DNA from: Balaenoptera acutorostrata
Lineage: Eukaryota > Chordata > Mammalia > Artiodactyla > Balaenopteridae
NCBI RefSeq assembly: GCF_949987535.1
Contig: NC_080080.1
Coordinates: forward strand, 61,767,006 to 61,831,005
Direction of reading: 5' to 3'
Length of the DNA stretch: 64,000 nucleotides
A program made the translations under genes and the position numbers. Shown here in pieces: positions 45,762 to 57,806 of the stretch. The notes beneath the pieces were generated by a model. That model did no database searches. It was not told where the DNA came from and worked only from the letters and a program-made list of their open reading frames with translations. Within the stretch, counting starts at the first letter, position 1, and every line of letters begins with the position of its first letter.

Positions 45762-48700
45762 GTTAATGAATCTAGTACCTATGTTTCATAGAAACATTCT
45801 TCATGTACTGCCATGAATGGTAGACATCTAAATTCTACATATAAAGCTGTAATTTCATTGAAGAATTCTAGTGCTATTGATAAATGATGTCACTGGTAAA
45901 CTGTGCTCAAAATACAACTTTAATTATTTACACCAGGGTCTACATTATTTCTATATTATACCTGTCATAGCACGGTCCTGTCCTGGGCCTGCCAACAGGA
46001 CCAGAATGATCACTGATTCCAACAGTGGGTGAGGTAGACCAGCATGGCAGCATCAGTCAACCACTTCACAGAAAAGTGAGAGTGATGCAGGGTCTGGTTA
46101 CAGTAGAAGGGGTAAAATGTACACAAAAGCTATTTTGCAAACTCTCTTGTGGAGGGAAAAGAGAGCTTCCTGGGGACTTGAGTGATTAGCACCTGCTGAC
46201 CTCGTAGAAGTAGAAAACTGTTTCTGTTATTCTCTCACTCTCACTGCGCCCCCCCTCATTATTATTTGGCTTACAGATACCTCTGAGATTCCTCTGATAA
46301 CAGCAGGGAACCCAGAAGATTTATTTTAGATATTTTCATTTTGAACATACGTGTGCCTGTGAGCAGACCCCAGTCTCTTTTAACAAGATCACCTTGTTTG
46401 TGACTTGTCTTATAATGAAGTCCCCAGGAAAAAGTAATCTGGTCTGGGCACATAAAGATGATTAAGAGAATTTGGATGCATTCTATTTACCCAAAATTTC
46501 ACTTAAAGGAAATCTTCAAGCTAAAGTCATTTTTATTTATTCAAGAATAATTTTATGGCACAAATGAAATTACACATAATGTTTTGACCTAAGTTTATAA
46601 ATTGTAAGGTTCAATGTCACATAATGGTATTGTTGGGAGTGACTCCTACTTGGTAGGGATGTTTATGTACCTTTTCAAACACTCTCCCATGAAGAAGATG
46701 AAAGAGGTGTCATGGGACGGGCTTTAACTTCCCATTAATCACAACCAGCATCTGACAGTCCCCAAGGAGCCCAAGTAATTCACGTGACAGCCTGAACGAA
46801 GAGAACTTTCTCCATAGAAAAAGAGAAACACCAGTTGTATGTGATCCTACCAGCCATGTGTAAGTGGAAGATATTTTGGAATCGATGTGTGTACAACTCT
46901 AACACAGATTTTATAATGGTTACAGCTGAGAAATAAATACTCTTAGATGAAAAGTACCTAAGACTAATTTGTTTTATCAAGAGACGACATAATAGAGGGA
47001 GAGTCTAAAGGGAAAGTTCAAAAAATGACAATAGTAATTGCATTAGGTAGTTGGGATTATTGATGTTTCTTAATTATTTCAAAAAAGCAGAGGTTCCCAT
47101 TAGTGTTCTAAGAATTTTTAGAAAGTGTATCCCATCAACCTAATCAGGTTCAATCTCTGACCAGGACAGTGAACAGTTCAATAGATGAGACACAAAAATT
47201 CATCCACCTTTAGAAATAGATATGGTTTATTAGAAAAAAAGACCATGTAAAACTCTAAACTTACCGAAAACAATATCATATTTTATGCAATATCTTACAG
47301 TTTTCAAAGCACTTTCAAAAACATTTAAAATATGTTAACATATGAGTTGAACTCTTACTAAAATATTCTGGAAAAGGTATTTTGAAAAAGTCCCATGAAT
47401 CTGTTTTCTAACTTGAATTAAAAACTCTCTATAAAGTAAGTCTTACAGGTGGGCAAGAAAAAAATAATCAGTGTTAGCTCTAGATGGTCAATGTGATTTA
47501 TCGTCCAACCTAGAAACATTGCAGTGTAAAATAAATGGTTAATCTGCCCTTCACTACATAATTTACATTTAATTACTGGGGCAGAATATTAGAAAAGTCT
47601 TTGGGATTTGGTGAACAATTCCCTATCCAGCCAGACTCCTGGTCTTTTAATATTAAGACAATTATTTAAAAACCAAATCTGAAGTGTTAGCCTGGCCTCA
47701 TGTCCCCACGAGGGAACGTCTCATGTAGACTCATGCAGGTGGTCTGTCCCACTCCCTCACAGGTTTATGCCTTCTCATGGGATTTTCTGACCTGCAACTT
47801 GGAAGAAGAACAGGCAATAATTCCAGGTTCTCTTTTTGAAGCTGCCTGCCTATGGAAAATCTATGTTCTGGTCTCTATCCTCTGAGTGCTAAGCTTCTTG
47901 GTCAGAAGGCTCATACAGGGGTGTCTTATGGTGGCCCAGCTCACTGTGACCATATGGCTGGGTATAATTATGGAGTGAAGAATTAGGAAAATGTACACTG
48001 AGGCCATATCCTCCAGCTTAGCTTTTATCAGTAAGGAATATTTTGATCTTCATCTGCTTCCTATGGCTACAGAGTTTTATTATCTGAGTGTTTCAAGAGA
48101 CCAAAGGAGTGATGCACAGTCTATTGACTTTGAAAGATGGATACAAGGACTGATATTTAGGTACCAAAATGAAACATGGTGATCTTTGCTTCTGATGGTG
48201 CAGCTGGGAGACTTATTTATTTAGTGCTTTGTAGATCCAGGCCTTCTAGAATTGTATCCTGGTATTTTTGAGGCAGCATATCTGTGCTGTTTTTCCAGTG
48301 GGGCAACTGGTTATTAGCTGGGACAGACCCCAGCGAGCTGGCCATCAGGCTTTCATGTACATGTCGTTGCTGCTGCCCACAAATTACACAGGGGCAGCTT
48401 GGCCTTGTATTGCAGATGAGACCAAGAAAAGGATTAGAAGATCATAGAAAAAGAGATTCTTTCTGTAATATATCATTGTGCGGGCTCTTTAGGCACAGGT
48501 TGTATGGAAAGATTTTAGCTTTATTGCATTTTTTTTTTCCCAACAAGACCTTCAAGCTAGGGCTTTAGATTTCAGAGCAGTTAAGTTCTGCTTGAGCAAC
48601 AGAGCTTCATACCAGGTATAGTCTTTCCTGATCTGCATTTCAGTTGTCAAGGGGTGAAGTGTGGAAGGCTCACACCCTGCATTCACATGGTCTCAAAAAA

Positions 48701-49505
48701 ACTCTGCCCAACCCATTGTCTTCAGGTAACTAGGTTCAGACTCAGAGGGATAGTGATTACATCAATGAATAGCCCCCAGTAGAGGAACACTTATTAAGTA
48801 AGGGATAGACCATCTTTGCTTGAGGTAGAGAAGCCACCTAATGAAATTTGTTCAAACCCAAAAGCTAAGAAGGCAAATAGAAAAGTCTGTGCTAGGAATA
48901 CTCTGTCTTCAAGAACCAGGTTTGTTCTGGTAACAAAGAAGAATTGGATTGGATTTTAAAAACTATCAAAACATGATCTTTGGGAAAATGAAAGAGAAAT
49001 AAAGAACGTTTGGTTAAGAGGAAGAGAGAGATTTTCTTAGGAGCAAGGTTAAGTTCTTACAGAAGAGGGTAGGCCAAAATAAGCAGAAAAACAATACCTT
49101 GGAGGTCAGTCTGGGCAAAGAAGAAAGGGGAGAAATGATACACCCAGGTTTAGTGTCCTTATAGATAGGATTAGGCAAGAGTATTCTAGTTGTTACTTGA
49201 TCAAAAAGTGTGATTGGGGTTCAAAGTAAACAACCAGAGGAAGGGCAGCAAGATCTCTAGAAGCTCACTGGAATGATTTTCTCAGAAGGAGCCTGGATCC
49301 AGAAAACCAGGGAGAAGCATACCCTTAAAACCACCAATAGTTGCTCCCTTAAGGCTTGAATCAAATGTCAACTAGCAGCTTTATAAAAGTTAGACATATA
49401 TCAGAAGAAAGGATTAGAGAATCATGTTTAAGGCATTAGTAGGTACACCAGTGATCACCTCTCTCTTGAGGTAAAATGCCTGGGAAATGTATGAATAAGA
49501 GAAGT
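45762..49505. other. Unrecognised sequence
   Basis: The longest stretch (3.7 kb) in which I recognise nothing with confidence. 47690-48600 is less AT-rich and carries several 60-94 codon frames on the plus strand (47700-47885, 47991-48182, 48284-48568) in which I see no known domain. It could be an old endogenous retroviral or unique segment. Confidence 0.35.
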
Positions 49506-49509
49506 TTCA

Positions 49510-49760
49510 GGGAAGATAACGCATAATACCTCCTGCTATGTATCATGAACTAATCTCAGAAATTTACCTATGAGTTTATTTAATATTTATAATAATCTCA
49601 TAAGGGAGGGAATGTTAATGATCCCATTTTACATATAAGACAACTGAGGCAAAGTAACTTAAAGGAGTTGCCCAGGGATATATATAACTAGGAAATAAAA
49701 TAGCTTAAATTCAAACTCATGTCATTTAGCTCCAGAATCTGGACTCTTGGGCACTATAAT
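49510..49760 (+). mobile_element. MIR SINE
   Basis: 'atttataataatctcataagggagggaatgttaatgatcccattttacatataagacaactgaggcaaagtaacttaaaggagttgcccagggatatatataactagg...aattcaaactcatgtcatttagctccagaatctgg': near-complete MIR 3' two-thirds. Confidence 0.85.
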
Positions 49761-50489
49761 TTACTATGTCTTATATTGAAGTTCAGTGCTAGGTTCGATG
49801 GTCATCTGATGAGAGAATGCTTCCCGAGTAGGATTATTCAATGTGGGGATGGGGTGGAGGAAGTAGACACATTTGTTTGAAATATATACACTTTTGGAAG
49901 ACTCTCAGTTCATTGAATTCATGCTTCTTAAAGGATAGGTGTGCAGGTAGTTATGGAGGCAGGCTAAATCGAGAGGAGAATGTTAGAAAAATAAATATCT
50001 GAAAAGAAGATTGGAAGATCCAGCAAACAGAGTGAGCTTTTTATGTGTCAGAGAAAGAAAGGGACAATGTAAGTTAATTGTAAAAACACAACTGAGTCTC
50101 CCTAAAATGAGGCTGAGGATAAAGAGAACACAAGAGACATGTTCCAGTGCTGCCAAAAAAATGTTATGGCAGAAGAAAATATTTTTGTTGACATTAAAGT
50201 TGTTGAGTTATTCAAGACCTGATGAGATAAAGAGCTCAGGAAAATTCAGGTTCTAGGGAAGGAAGCACGGCCAAAGTATTGCGCTTGACTGGGCCTTGAG
50301 GGACACAGATGCTCAAAACTCCAACAGTTCAGCAATCTGCTGGAGGTGATTCTTCAGGTGAAGCAAAACTAATGAAATCTAGAAGGCAGAATTCATGGGC
50401 CTTAGTTCCATTATCAGCAGCAGTAAGAAATGCTAGCTCATAAAGATAGAATGGATAGGGCAGTGAAAATACTTTCTATGATATTTAAT
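49761..50489. other. Unrecognised sequence
   Basis: An 81-codon plus frame at 50011-50256 is not recognisable. No other signal. Confidence 0.35.
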
Positions 50490-50750
50490 GATGGACATAT
50501 GTCATGATGCTTTTGTCCAAACCCATAGAATGTATAACACCAAGAGTGAATCCTAAGGGGAACTGTGGACTTTGGATGATTCTGATGTGTCAATGTAGGA
50601 TCATCGTTGGTAAAAAAAAATGTACCATTCTAGTGAGTGATGTTGATAATAGGGAGGCTATGAATGTGTGAGGACAGGGCGTATACGGGAAATCTCTGTA
50701 CTTCCCTCTCAACTTTGTTGTATACCTAACACTCTCTTAAAAGTATCTTT
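50490..50750 (+). mobile_element. Old L1M 3'UTR fragment (host of the young L1)
   Basis: 'ttttgtccaaacccatagaatgtataacaccaagagtgaatcctaaggggaactgtggactttggatgat', 'tgatgtgtcaatgtaggatcatcgttggt', 'gtaccattctagtgagtgatgttgataatagggaggctatg', 'gggaaatctctgtacttccctctcaactttgttgtatacctaacactctcttaaaagtat': an ordered old L1M 3'UTR. Its A-rich terminus supplied the insertion site. Confidence 0.8.
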
Positions 50751-50764
50751 AAAAAATAGAATGG
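50751..50764 (+). repeat. Target-site duplication, left (aaaaaatagaatgg)
   Basis: Perfect 14-bp direct repeat with 57807-57820. The preceding bases 'tcttt' give a bottom-strand nick site of TTTTTT/AAAG type, fitting the L1 endonuclease preference. Confidence 0.95.
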
Positions 50765-50774
50765 GATGATAGAG

Positions 50775-50784
50775 AAGATGGCGG
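50775..50784 (+). promoter_or_regulatory. YY1-like site (aagatggcgg)
   Basis: AAGATGGCGG ten bases after the element start matches the YY1 motif known to direct accurate initiation at L1 5' ends. Its presence at the expected place supports full length. Confidence 0.75.
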
Positions 50785-52103
50785 AAGAGTAAGACGCGGA
50801 GATCACATTCCTTCCCACAGATACAGTAGAAATACTCCTACACGTGGAACGGCTCCTACAGAACACCCACTGAATGCTGGCAGAAAACGTCCGACCTCCA
50901 AAAAGGCAAGAAACTCCCCCCGTACTTGGGTAGGGCAAAAGAAAAAAGAAATAACAGAGACAAAAGAATAGGGACGGCACCTGCACCAGTGGGAGGGAGC
51001 CGTGAAGGAGGAAAGGTTTCCACGCACTAGGAGCCCCTTCGCGGGCGGAGACTGCGGGGGGCGGAGGGGGGAAGCTTCGGAGCCACGGAGGAGAGCGCAG
51101 CCACAGAGGTGCGGAGGGCAAAGCGGAGAGGTTCCCGCACAGAGGCTCGGCGCCGAGCAGCACTCACCAGCCCGAGAGGCTTGTCTGCTCCCCCGCCGGG
51201 GCGGGCGGGGCTGGGAGCTGAGGCTCGGGCTGCGGTCCGATCGCAGGGAGAGGACTGGGGCTGGCGGCGTGAACACAGCCTGAAGGGGTTAGCGCACCAC
51301 AGCTAGCCCGGAAGAAGTCCGGGAAAAAGTCTGCAGCTGCCGAAGAGGCAAGAGACTTTTTCTTGCCTCTTTGTTTCGCTGCGCGCAAGGAGAGGGGATT
51401 CAGAGCGCCGCCTAAACGAACTCCAGAGAAGGGCGCAAGCCACGGCGATCAGCGCGGACCCCAGAGACGGGCGTGAGACGCTGGGGCTGCTGCTGCCGCC
51501 TCCAAAAAGCCTGTGTGTGAGCACAGGTCACTCTCCACACCTCCCCTCCCGGGAGCCTGTGCAGCCCGCCACTGCCAGGGTCCCGGGATCCGGGGACAAC
51601 ATCCCCGGGAGAACGCACTGCGCGCCTCGAGCTGGTGCAACGTCACGCCGGCCTCGGCCGCCGCAGGCTCGCCCCGCCTCCTCCGTACCGCTCCCTCCCC
51701 CCGCCTGAGTGAGCCAGAGCCCCCGAAGCAGCTGCTCCTTTAACCCCGTCCTGTCTGGGCGGGGAACAGACGCCCTCAGGCGACCTACACGCAGAGGAGG
51801 GTCCAAATCCAAAGCTGAACCCCAGGAGCTGTGCGAACAGGGAAGAGAAGGGGAAATCTCTCCCAGCAGCCTCCGAAGCAGCGGATTAAATCTCCACAAA
51901 CAACTTGATGTGATGCATCTGTTGAATACCTGAATAGACAACGAATCACCCCAAATTCAGGAGGGGGACTCTGGGAGCAGGAGATATTAATTTTTCCCCT
52001 TTTCCTTTTTTTTGTGAGTGTATATGTATATGCTTCTGGGTGAGATTTTGTCTGTATAGCTTTGCTTTACAATAGCTTTATTTTACTTCACTATATTATA
52101 GCC

Positions 52104-52104
<1 letters not shown>

Positions 52105-52134
<30 letters not shown>
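52105..52134. repeat. (CTTT)n tract in the L1 5'UTR
   Basis: 'ctttctttctttctttcttt' continuing to 52134; a simple repeat inside the element. Confidence 0.9.
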
Positions 52135-52656
52135 ATTTTTTCTCCCTTTTACTCTGAGCCGTGTGGACGAAAGGCTCTTGGTGCTCCAGCCAGGCATCAG
52201 GGCCGTGCCTCTGAGGTGGGAGAGCCAACTACAGAACACTGGTCCACAAGAGACCTCCCAGCTCCACGTAATACCAAACGGCAAAAATCTCCCAGAGATC
52301 TCCATCTCAACATCAAGACCCAGCTTCACTCGACGACCAGCAAGCTACAGTGCTGGACATCCTATGCCAAACAACTAGCTAGACAGGAACACAACCCCAT
52401 CCATTGGCAGAGAGGCTGCCTAAAATCATAATAAGGCCACAGACACCACAAAATACACCACCAGATGTGGACGTGCCCACCAGAAAGACAAGATCTAGCC
52501 TCATCCACCAGAACTCAGGCACTAGTTCCCTCCACCAGGAAGCCTACACAACCCACTGAACCAACCTTAGCCGCTGGGGACAGATACCAAAAACAACAGG
52601 AACTACGAACCTGCAGCCTGTGAAAAGGAGACCCCAAACACAGTAAGATAGGCAAA

Positions 52657-53550
52657 ATGAGACGACAGAAAAACACACAGCAGATGAAGGAGCAGGCTCA
52701 AAACACACTGGACTTAACAAATGAAGAGGAAATAGGTAGTCTACCTGAAAAAGAATTCAGAATAATGATAGTAAGGATGATCCAAAATCTTGGAAACAGA
52801 ATAGACAAAATGCAAGAAACATTTAACAAGGATGTAGAAGAACTAAAGAGGAACCAAGCAATGATGAAAAACACAATAAATGAAATTAAAAATACTCTAG
52901 ATGGGATCAATAGTAGAATAACTGAGGCAGAAGAAAGGATAAGTGACCTGGAAGATAAAATGGTGGAAATAACTACTACAGAGCAGGATAAAGAAAAAAG
53001 AATGAAAAGAACTGAGGACAGTCTCAGGGACCTCTGGGACAACATTAAACGTGCCAACATTCGAATTATAGGGGTACCAGAAGAAGAAGAGAAAAAGAAA
53101 GGGACTGAGAAAATTTTTGAAGAGATTATAGTTGAAAACTTCCCTAATATGGGAAAGGAAATAGTTAATCAAGTCCTGGAAGCACAGAGAGTCCCATACA
53201 GGATAAACCCAAGGAGGAACACGCCAAGACACATATTAATCAAACTGTCAAAAATTAAATATAAGGAAAACATATTAAAGGCAGCAAGGGAAAAAAAACA
53301 AATAACACACAAGGGAATCCCCATAAGGTTAACATCTGATCTCTCAGCAGAAACTCTGCAAGCCAGAAGGGAGTGGCAGGATATACTTAAAGTCATGAAG
53401 GAGAAAAACCTACAACCAAGATTACTCTACCCAGCAAGGATCTCATTCAGATTCGATGGAGAAATTAAAACCTTTACAGACAAGCAAAAGCTGAGAGAGT
53501 TCAGCACCACCAAACCAGCTTTACAACAAATGCTAAAGGAAATTCTCTAG
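52657..53550 (+). CDS. ORF1: L1 ORF1 protein (ORF1p), intact
   Basis: 297 codons, uninterrupted. ORF1p is the trimeric RNA-binding chaperone that packages L1 RNA into cytoplasmic particles. Visible parts: a short basic/polar N-terminus (1-30); a heptad-like coiled coil about 33-130 with E/K/N/I/L spacing (for example [20 protein letters not shown] at 61-80); an RRM starting near 133 ([13 protein letters not shown]); a C-terminal domain about 185-297 with [29 protein letters not shown] and [10 protein letters not shown], all family hallmarks. It is shorter than human ORF1p (338 residues), as usual outside primates. The ATG is the first in frame, and ORF2 starts 58 bases after the stop. No frame damage or missing motif is visible. 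Confidence 0.95.
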   Translation: MRRQKNTQQMKEQAQNTLDLTNEEEIGSLPEKEFRIMIVRMIQNLGNRIDKMQETFNKDVEELKRNQAMMKNTINEIKNTLDGINSRITEAEERISDLEDKMVEITTTEQDKEKRMKRTEDSLRDLWDNIKRANIRIIGVPEEEEKKKGTEKIFEEIIVENFPNMGKEIVNQVLEAQRVPYRINPRRNTPRHILIKLSKIKYKENILKAAREKKQITHKGIPIRLTSDLSAETLQARREWQDILKVMKEKNLQPRLLYPARISFRFDGEIKTFTDKQKLREFSTTKPALQQMLKEIL

Positions 53551-53608
53551 GCAAGAAACACAAGAGAAGGAAAACACCTACAATAACAAACCCAATACAT
53601 TTAAGAAA

Positions 53609-56600
53609 ATGGGAATAGGAACATACATATCGATAATTACCTTGAATGTAAATGGATTAAATGCTCCCACCAAAAGACACAGGCTGGCTGAATGGATACA
53701 AAAACAAGACCCATACATATGCTGTCTACAAGAGACCCACTTCAGACCTAGGGACACATACAGACTGAAAGTGAGGGGATGGAAAAAGATATTCCATGCA
53801 AATGGAAATCAAAAGAAAGCTGGAGTAGCAATTCTCATATCAGACAAAATAGACTTTAAAATAAAGACTATTACAAGAGACAAAGAAGGACACTATATAA
53901 TGATCAAGGGATCGATCCAAGAGGAAGGTATAACAATTGTAAATATTTATGCACCCAACATAGGAGCACCTCAATACATAAGGCAAATACTAACAGCCAT
54001 GAAAGGGGAAATTGACAGCAACACAATCATAGTAGGGGACTTTAACACCCCACTTTCACCAATGGACAGATCATCCAAAATGAAAATAAATAAGGAAACA
54101 CAAGCTTTAAATGATACATTAAATAATATGGACTTAATTGATATTTATAGGACATTCCACCCAAAAACAACAGAATACACATTTTTCTCAAGTGCTCATG
54201 GAACATTCTCCAGGATAGATCATATCTTGGGTCACAAATCAAGCCTTGGTAAATTTAAGAAAATTGAAATCATATCAAGTATCTTTTCCGACCACAACGC
54301 TAAGAGACTAGATATCAATTACAGGAAAAGATCTGTAAAAAATACAAACACATGGAGGCTACACAATACATTACTTAATAACGAAGTGATTACTGAAGAA
54401 ATCAAAGGGGAAATCAAAAAATACCTAGAAACAAATGACAATGGAGACACGACGACCCAAAACCTATGGGACACAGCAAAAGCAGTGCTAAGAGGGAAGT
54501 TTATAGCAATACAAGCCTACCTCAAGAAACAGGCAACATCTCGAATAAACAACCTAACCTTGCACCTAAAGCAATTAGAGAAAGAAGAACAAAAAAACCC
54601 CAAAGCCAGCAGAAGGAAAGAAGTTATAAAGATCAGGTCAGAAATAAATGAAAAAGAAATGAAGGAAACAATAGCAAAAATCAATGAAACTAAAAGCTGG
54701 TTCTTTGAGAAGATAAACAAAATTGATAAACCATTAGCCAGACTCATCAAGAGAAAAAGGGAGAAGACTCAGATCAATAGAATTAGAAATGAAAAAGGAG
54801 AAGTAACCACTGACACTGCAGAAATACAAAAGATCATGAGAGATTACTACAAGCAACTATATGCCAATAAAATGGACAACCTGGAAGAAATGGACAGATT
54901 CTTAGAAATGCACAAACTGCCGAGACTGAACCAGGAAGAAATAGAAAATATGAACAGACCAATCACAAGCACTGAAATTGAAACTGTGATTAAAAACCTT
55001 CCAACAAACAAAAGCCCAGGACCAGATGGCTTCACAGGCGAATTCTATCAAACATTTAGAGAAGAGCTAACACCTATCCTTCTCAAACTCTTCCAAAATA
55101 TTGCAGAGGGAGGAACACTCCCAAACTCATTCTACGAGGCCACCATCACCCTGATACCAAAACCAGACAAAGATGTCACAAAGAAAGAAAACTACAGGCC
55201 AATATCACTGATGAACATAGATGCAAAAATCCTCAACAAAATACTAGCAAACAGAATCCAACAGCACATTAAAAGGATCATACACCATGATCAAGTGGGG
55301 TTTATCCCAGGAATGCAAGGATTCTTCAATATACGCAAATCAATCAATGTGATACACCATATTAACAAATTGAAGGAGAAAAACCATATGATCATCTCAA
55401 TAGATGCAGAGAAAGCTTTTGACAAAATTCAACACCCATTTATGATAAAAGCCCTGCAGAAAGTAGGCATAGAGGGAACTTTCCTCAACATAATAAAGGC
55501 CATATATGACAAACCCACAGCCAACATTGTCCTCAATGGTGAAAAACTGAAACCATTTCCACTAAGATCAGGAACAAGACAAGGTTGCCCACTCTCACCA
55601 CTATTATTCAACATAGTTCTGGAAGTCCTAGCCACAGCAATCAGAGAAGACAAAGAAATAAAAGGAATCCAAATCGGAAAAGAAGAAGTAAAGCTGTCAC
55701 TATTTGCAGATGACATGATACTATACATAGAGAATCCTAAAGATGCTACCAGAAAACTCCTAGAGCTAATCAATGAATTTGGTAAAGTAGCAGGATACAA
55801 AATTAATGCACAGAAATCTCTTGCATTTCTATACACTAATGACGAAAAATCTGAAAGTGAAATTAAGAAAACACTCCCATTTACCATTGCAACAAAAAGA
55901 ATAAAATATCTAGGAATAAACCTACCTAAGGAGACAAAAGACCTGTATGCAGAAAATTATGACACTGATGAAAGAAATTAAAGATGATACAAATAGATGG
56001 AGAGATATACCATGTTCCTGGATTGGAAGAATCAACATTGTGAAAATGTCTCTACTACCCAAAGCAATCTACAGATTCAATGCAATCCCTATCAAACTAC
56101 CACTGGCATTTTTCACAGAACTAGAACAAAAAATTTCACAATTTGTATGGAAACACAAAAGACCCCGAATAGCCAAAGCAATCTTGAGAACGAAAAATGG
56201 AGCTGGGGGAATCAGGCTCCCTGACTTCAGACTATATTACAAAGCTTCAGTAATCAAGACAGTTTGGTACTGGCACAAAAACAGAAATATAGATCAATGG
56301 AACAGGATAGAAAGCCCAGAGATAAACCCACACACATATGGTCAACTTATCTTTGATAAAGGAGGCAAGCATATACAGTGGAGAAAAGACAGCCTCTTCA
56401 ATAAGTGGTGCTGGGAAAATTGGACAGGAACATGTAAAAGTATGAAATTAGAACACTCCCTGACACCATGCACAAAAATAAACTCAAAATGGATTAAAGA
56501 CCTAAGTGTAAGGGCAGACACTATCAAACTCTTAGAGGAAAACATAGGCAGAACACTCTATGACATACATCACAGCAAGATTCTTTTTGACCCAGCTCCC

Positions 56601-57425
56601 AGAGAAATGGAAATAAGAACACAAATAAACAAATGGGACCTAATGAAACTGAAAAGCTTTTGCACAGCAAAGGAAACCATAAACAAGACCAAAAGACAAC
56701 CCTCAGAATGGGAGAAAATATTTGCAAATGAAGCAACTGACAAAGGATTAATCTCCAAGATTTACAAGCAGCTCATGCAGCTCAATAACAAAAAAACGAA
56801 CAACCCAATCCAAAAATGGGCAGAAGATCTAAATAGACATTTCTCCAAAGAAGATATACAGATGGCCTACAGACACATGAAAGAATGCTCAACATCATTA
56901 ATCATTAGAGAAATGCAAATCAAAACTACAATGAGATATCATCTCACACCGGTCAGAATGGCCATCATCAAAAAATCTAGAAACAATAAATGCTGGAGAG
57001 GGTGTGGAGGAAAGGGAACACTCTTGCACTGTTGGTGGGAATGTAAATTGATACAGCCACTATGGAGAACAGTATGGAGGTTCCTTAAAAAACTACAAAT
57101 AGAACTACCATACGACCCAGCAATCCCACTACTGGGCATATACCCTGAGAAAACCATAGGTCAAAAAGAGTCATGTACCAAAATGTTCATTGCAGCTCTA
57201 TTTACAATAGCCAGGACATGGAAGCAACCTAAATGTCCATCGACAGATGAATGGATGAAGAAGATGTGGCACATATATACAATGGAATATTACTCAGCCA
57301 TAAAAAGAAATGAAATGGAGGTATTTGTAATGAGGTGGATGGAGTTAGAGTCTGTCATACAGAGTGAAGTAAGTCAGAAAGAGAAAAACAAATACAGTAT
57401 GCTAACACATATATATGGAATCTAA
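53609..57425 (+). pseudogene. ORF2: L1 ORF2 (endonuclease/reverse transcriptase), one frameshift
   Basis: ORF2p nicks target DNA and copies L1 RNA into it. The total length of about 1,272 codons is the family norm. The first frame (53609-55981, 790 codons) holds the AP-like endonuclease with N13 and E42 (LNVNG, CLQETH), D144/N146 (VGDFN), D204 (RIDHILG) and the SDH motif. It also holds the reverse transcriptase with [44 protein letters not shown] and catalytic FADD at 699-702. At about 55960 the frame shifts, consistent with a net loss of two bases, and ends early at DERN-stop. The rest (frame open to 57425, ending THIYGI) keeps the cysteine-rich motif [18 protein letters not shown]. No other stop or shift is seen. 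The truncated product would lack the C-terminal segment needed for retrotransposition in studied L1s. Confidence 0.95.
55960..55961 (+). other. Frameshift point in ORF2
   Basis: After the codons for AENY the upstream frame reads DTDERN then stop, while the downstream frame resumes the conserved sequence [20 protein letters not shown]. Total length is two bases short of a multiple of three, so a 2-base deletion is the simplest reading. An assembly or sequencing error is possible. Confidence 0.8.
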
Positions 57426-57806
57426 GGGAAAAAAAAAAAAAAAGGCCATGAAGAACCTAGTGGCAAGACGGGAATAAAGACACAGACCTACTAGAGAATG
57501 GACTTGAGGATATGGGGAGGGGGTGGGGTGAGATGTGACAGGGTAAGAGAGTGTCATGGACATATATACACTACCAAATGTAAAATAGATAGCTAGTGGG
57601 AAGCAGCCGCATAGCACAGGGAGATCAGCTCGGTGCTTTGTGACCACCTAGAGGGGTGGGATGGGGAGGGTGGGAGGGAGGGAGATGCAGGAGGGAAGAG
57701 AAATGGGAACATATTGTATATGTATAACAGATTCACTTTGTTATAAAGCAGATGCTAACACACTATTGTAAGGCAATTATACTTCAATAAAGATGTTTGA
57801 AAAAAA
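57426..57806 (+). other. L1 3'UTR with G-rich polypurine tract
   Basis: Starts with a run of about 14 A just after the ORF2 stop. Two G-rich stretches follow: about 57513-57533 ('atggggagggggtggggtgag') and 57652-57697 ('aggggtgggatggggaggg' continuing). Both have several runs of three or more G and could fold as G-quadruplexes, a known feature of L1 3'UTRs. Confidence 0.85.
57786..57791 (+). terminator. L1 polyadenylation signal AATAAA
   Basis: AATAAA about ten bases before the terminal poly(A) (57800 onward), in 'cttcaataaagatgtttg'. The tail before the duplication is short (about 7-13 A depending on where the A-rich duplication starts). Confidence 0.9.

Larger units (their letters stand above)
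50765..52656 (+). promoter_or_regulatory. L1 5'UTR with internal promoter, CpG-rich
   Basis: About 1.9 kb. The first 1.1 kb is by far the most CpG-rich part of the window (for example 51000-51760), in contrast with the AT-rich surroundings, and would be the methylation target. By L1 family knowledge it carries an internal RNA polymerase II promoter. It contains a (CTTT)n tract at 52105-52134. From about 51960 the composition becomes AT-rich and then CA-rich up to ORF1. Minus-strand open frames (51276-50803, 157 codons; 51941-51528, 137 codons) lie within the GC-rich part. Confidence 0.85.
50765..57806 (+). mobile_element. Full-length L1 (LINE-1) retrotransposon
   Basis: About 7.04 kb and not 5'-truncated: it starts with the canonical opening near the 'agaagatggcgg' motif and ends in AATAAA plus poly(A). 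The order is 5'UTR (50765-52656), ORF1 (52657-53550), a 58-bp spacer, ORF2 (53609-57425, one frameshift) and 3'UTR (57426-57800). It is flanked by an undamaged 14-bp duplication. Intact ORF1, a single lesion in ORF2 and a clean duplication point to a relatively recent insertion. It could not make full ORF2 protein itself because of the frameshift. Its RNA or ORF1 protein could still be made if the promoter is active, which cannot be told from sequence. Confidence 0.97.

Noticed and set aside
51000..51760. CpG island of a host gene promoter
   Set aside because: It lies within the L1 5'UTR, downstream of the YY1-like start and bounded by the target duplications, so the CpG richness belongs to the transposon.
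52698..53396. Minus-strand frames of 75-120 codons opposite ORF1
   Set aside because: Shadows of ORF1, whose sense strand has clear ORF1p domains.
55429..55887. 152-codon minus-strand frame opposite the RT domain
   Set aside because: Shadow of the conserved ORF2 reading frame.
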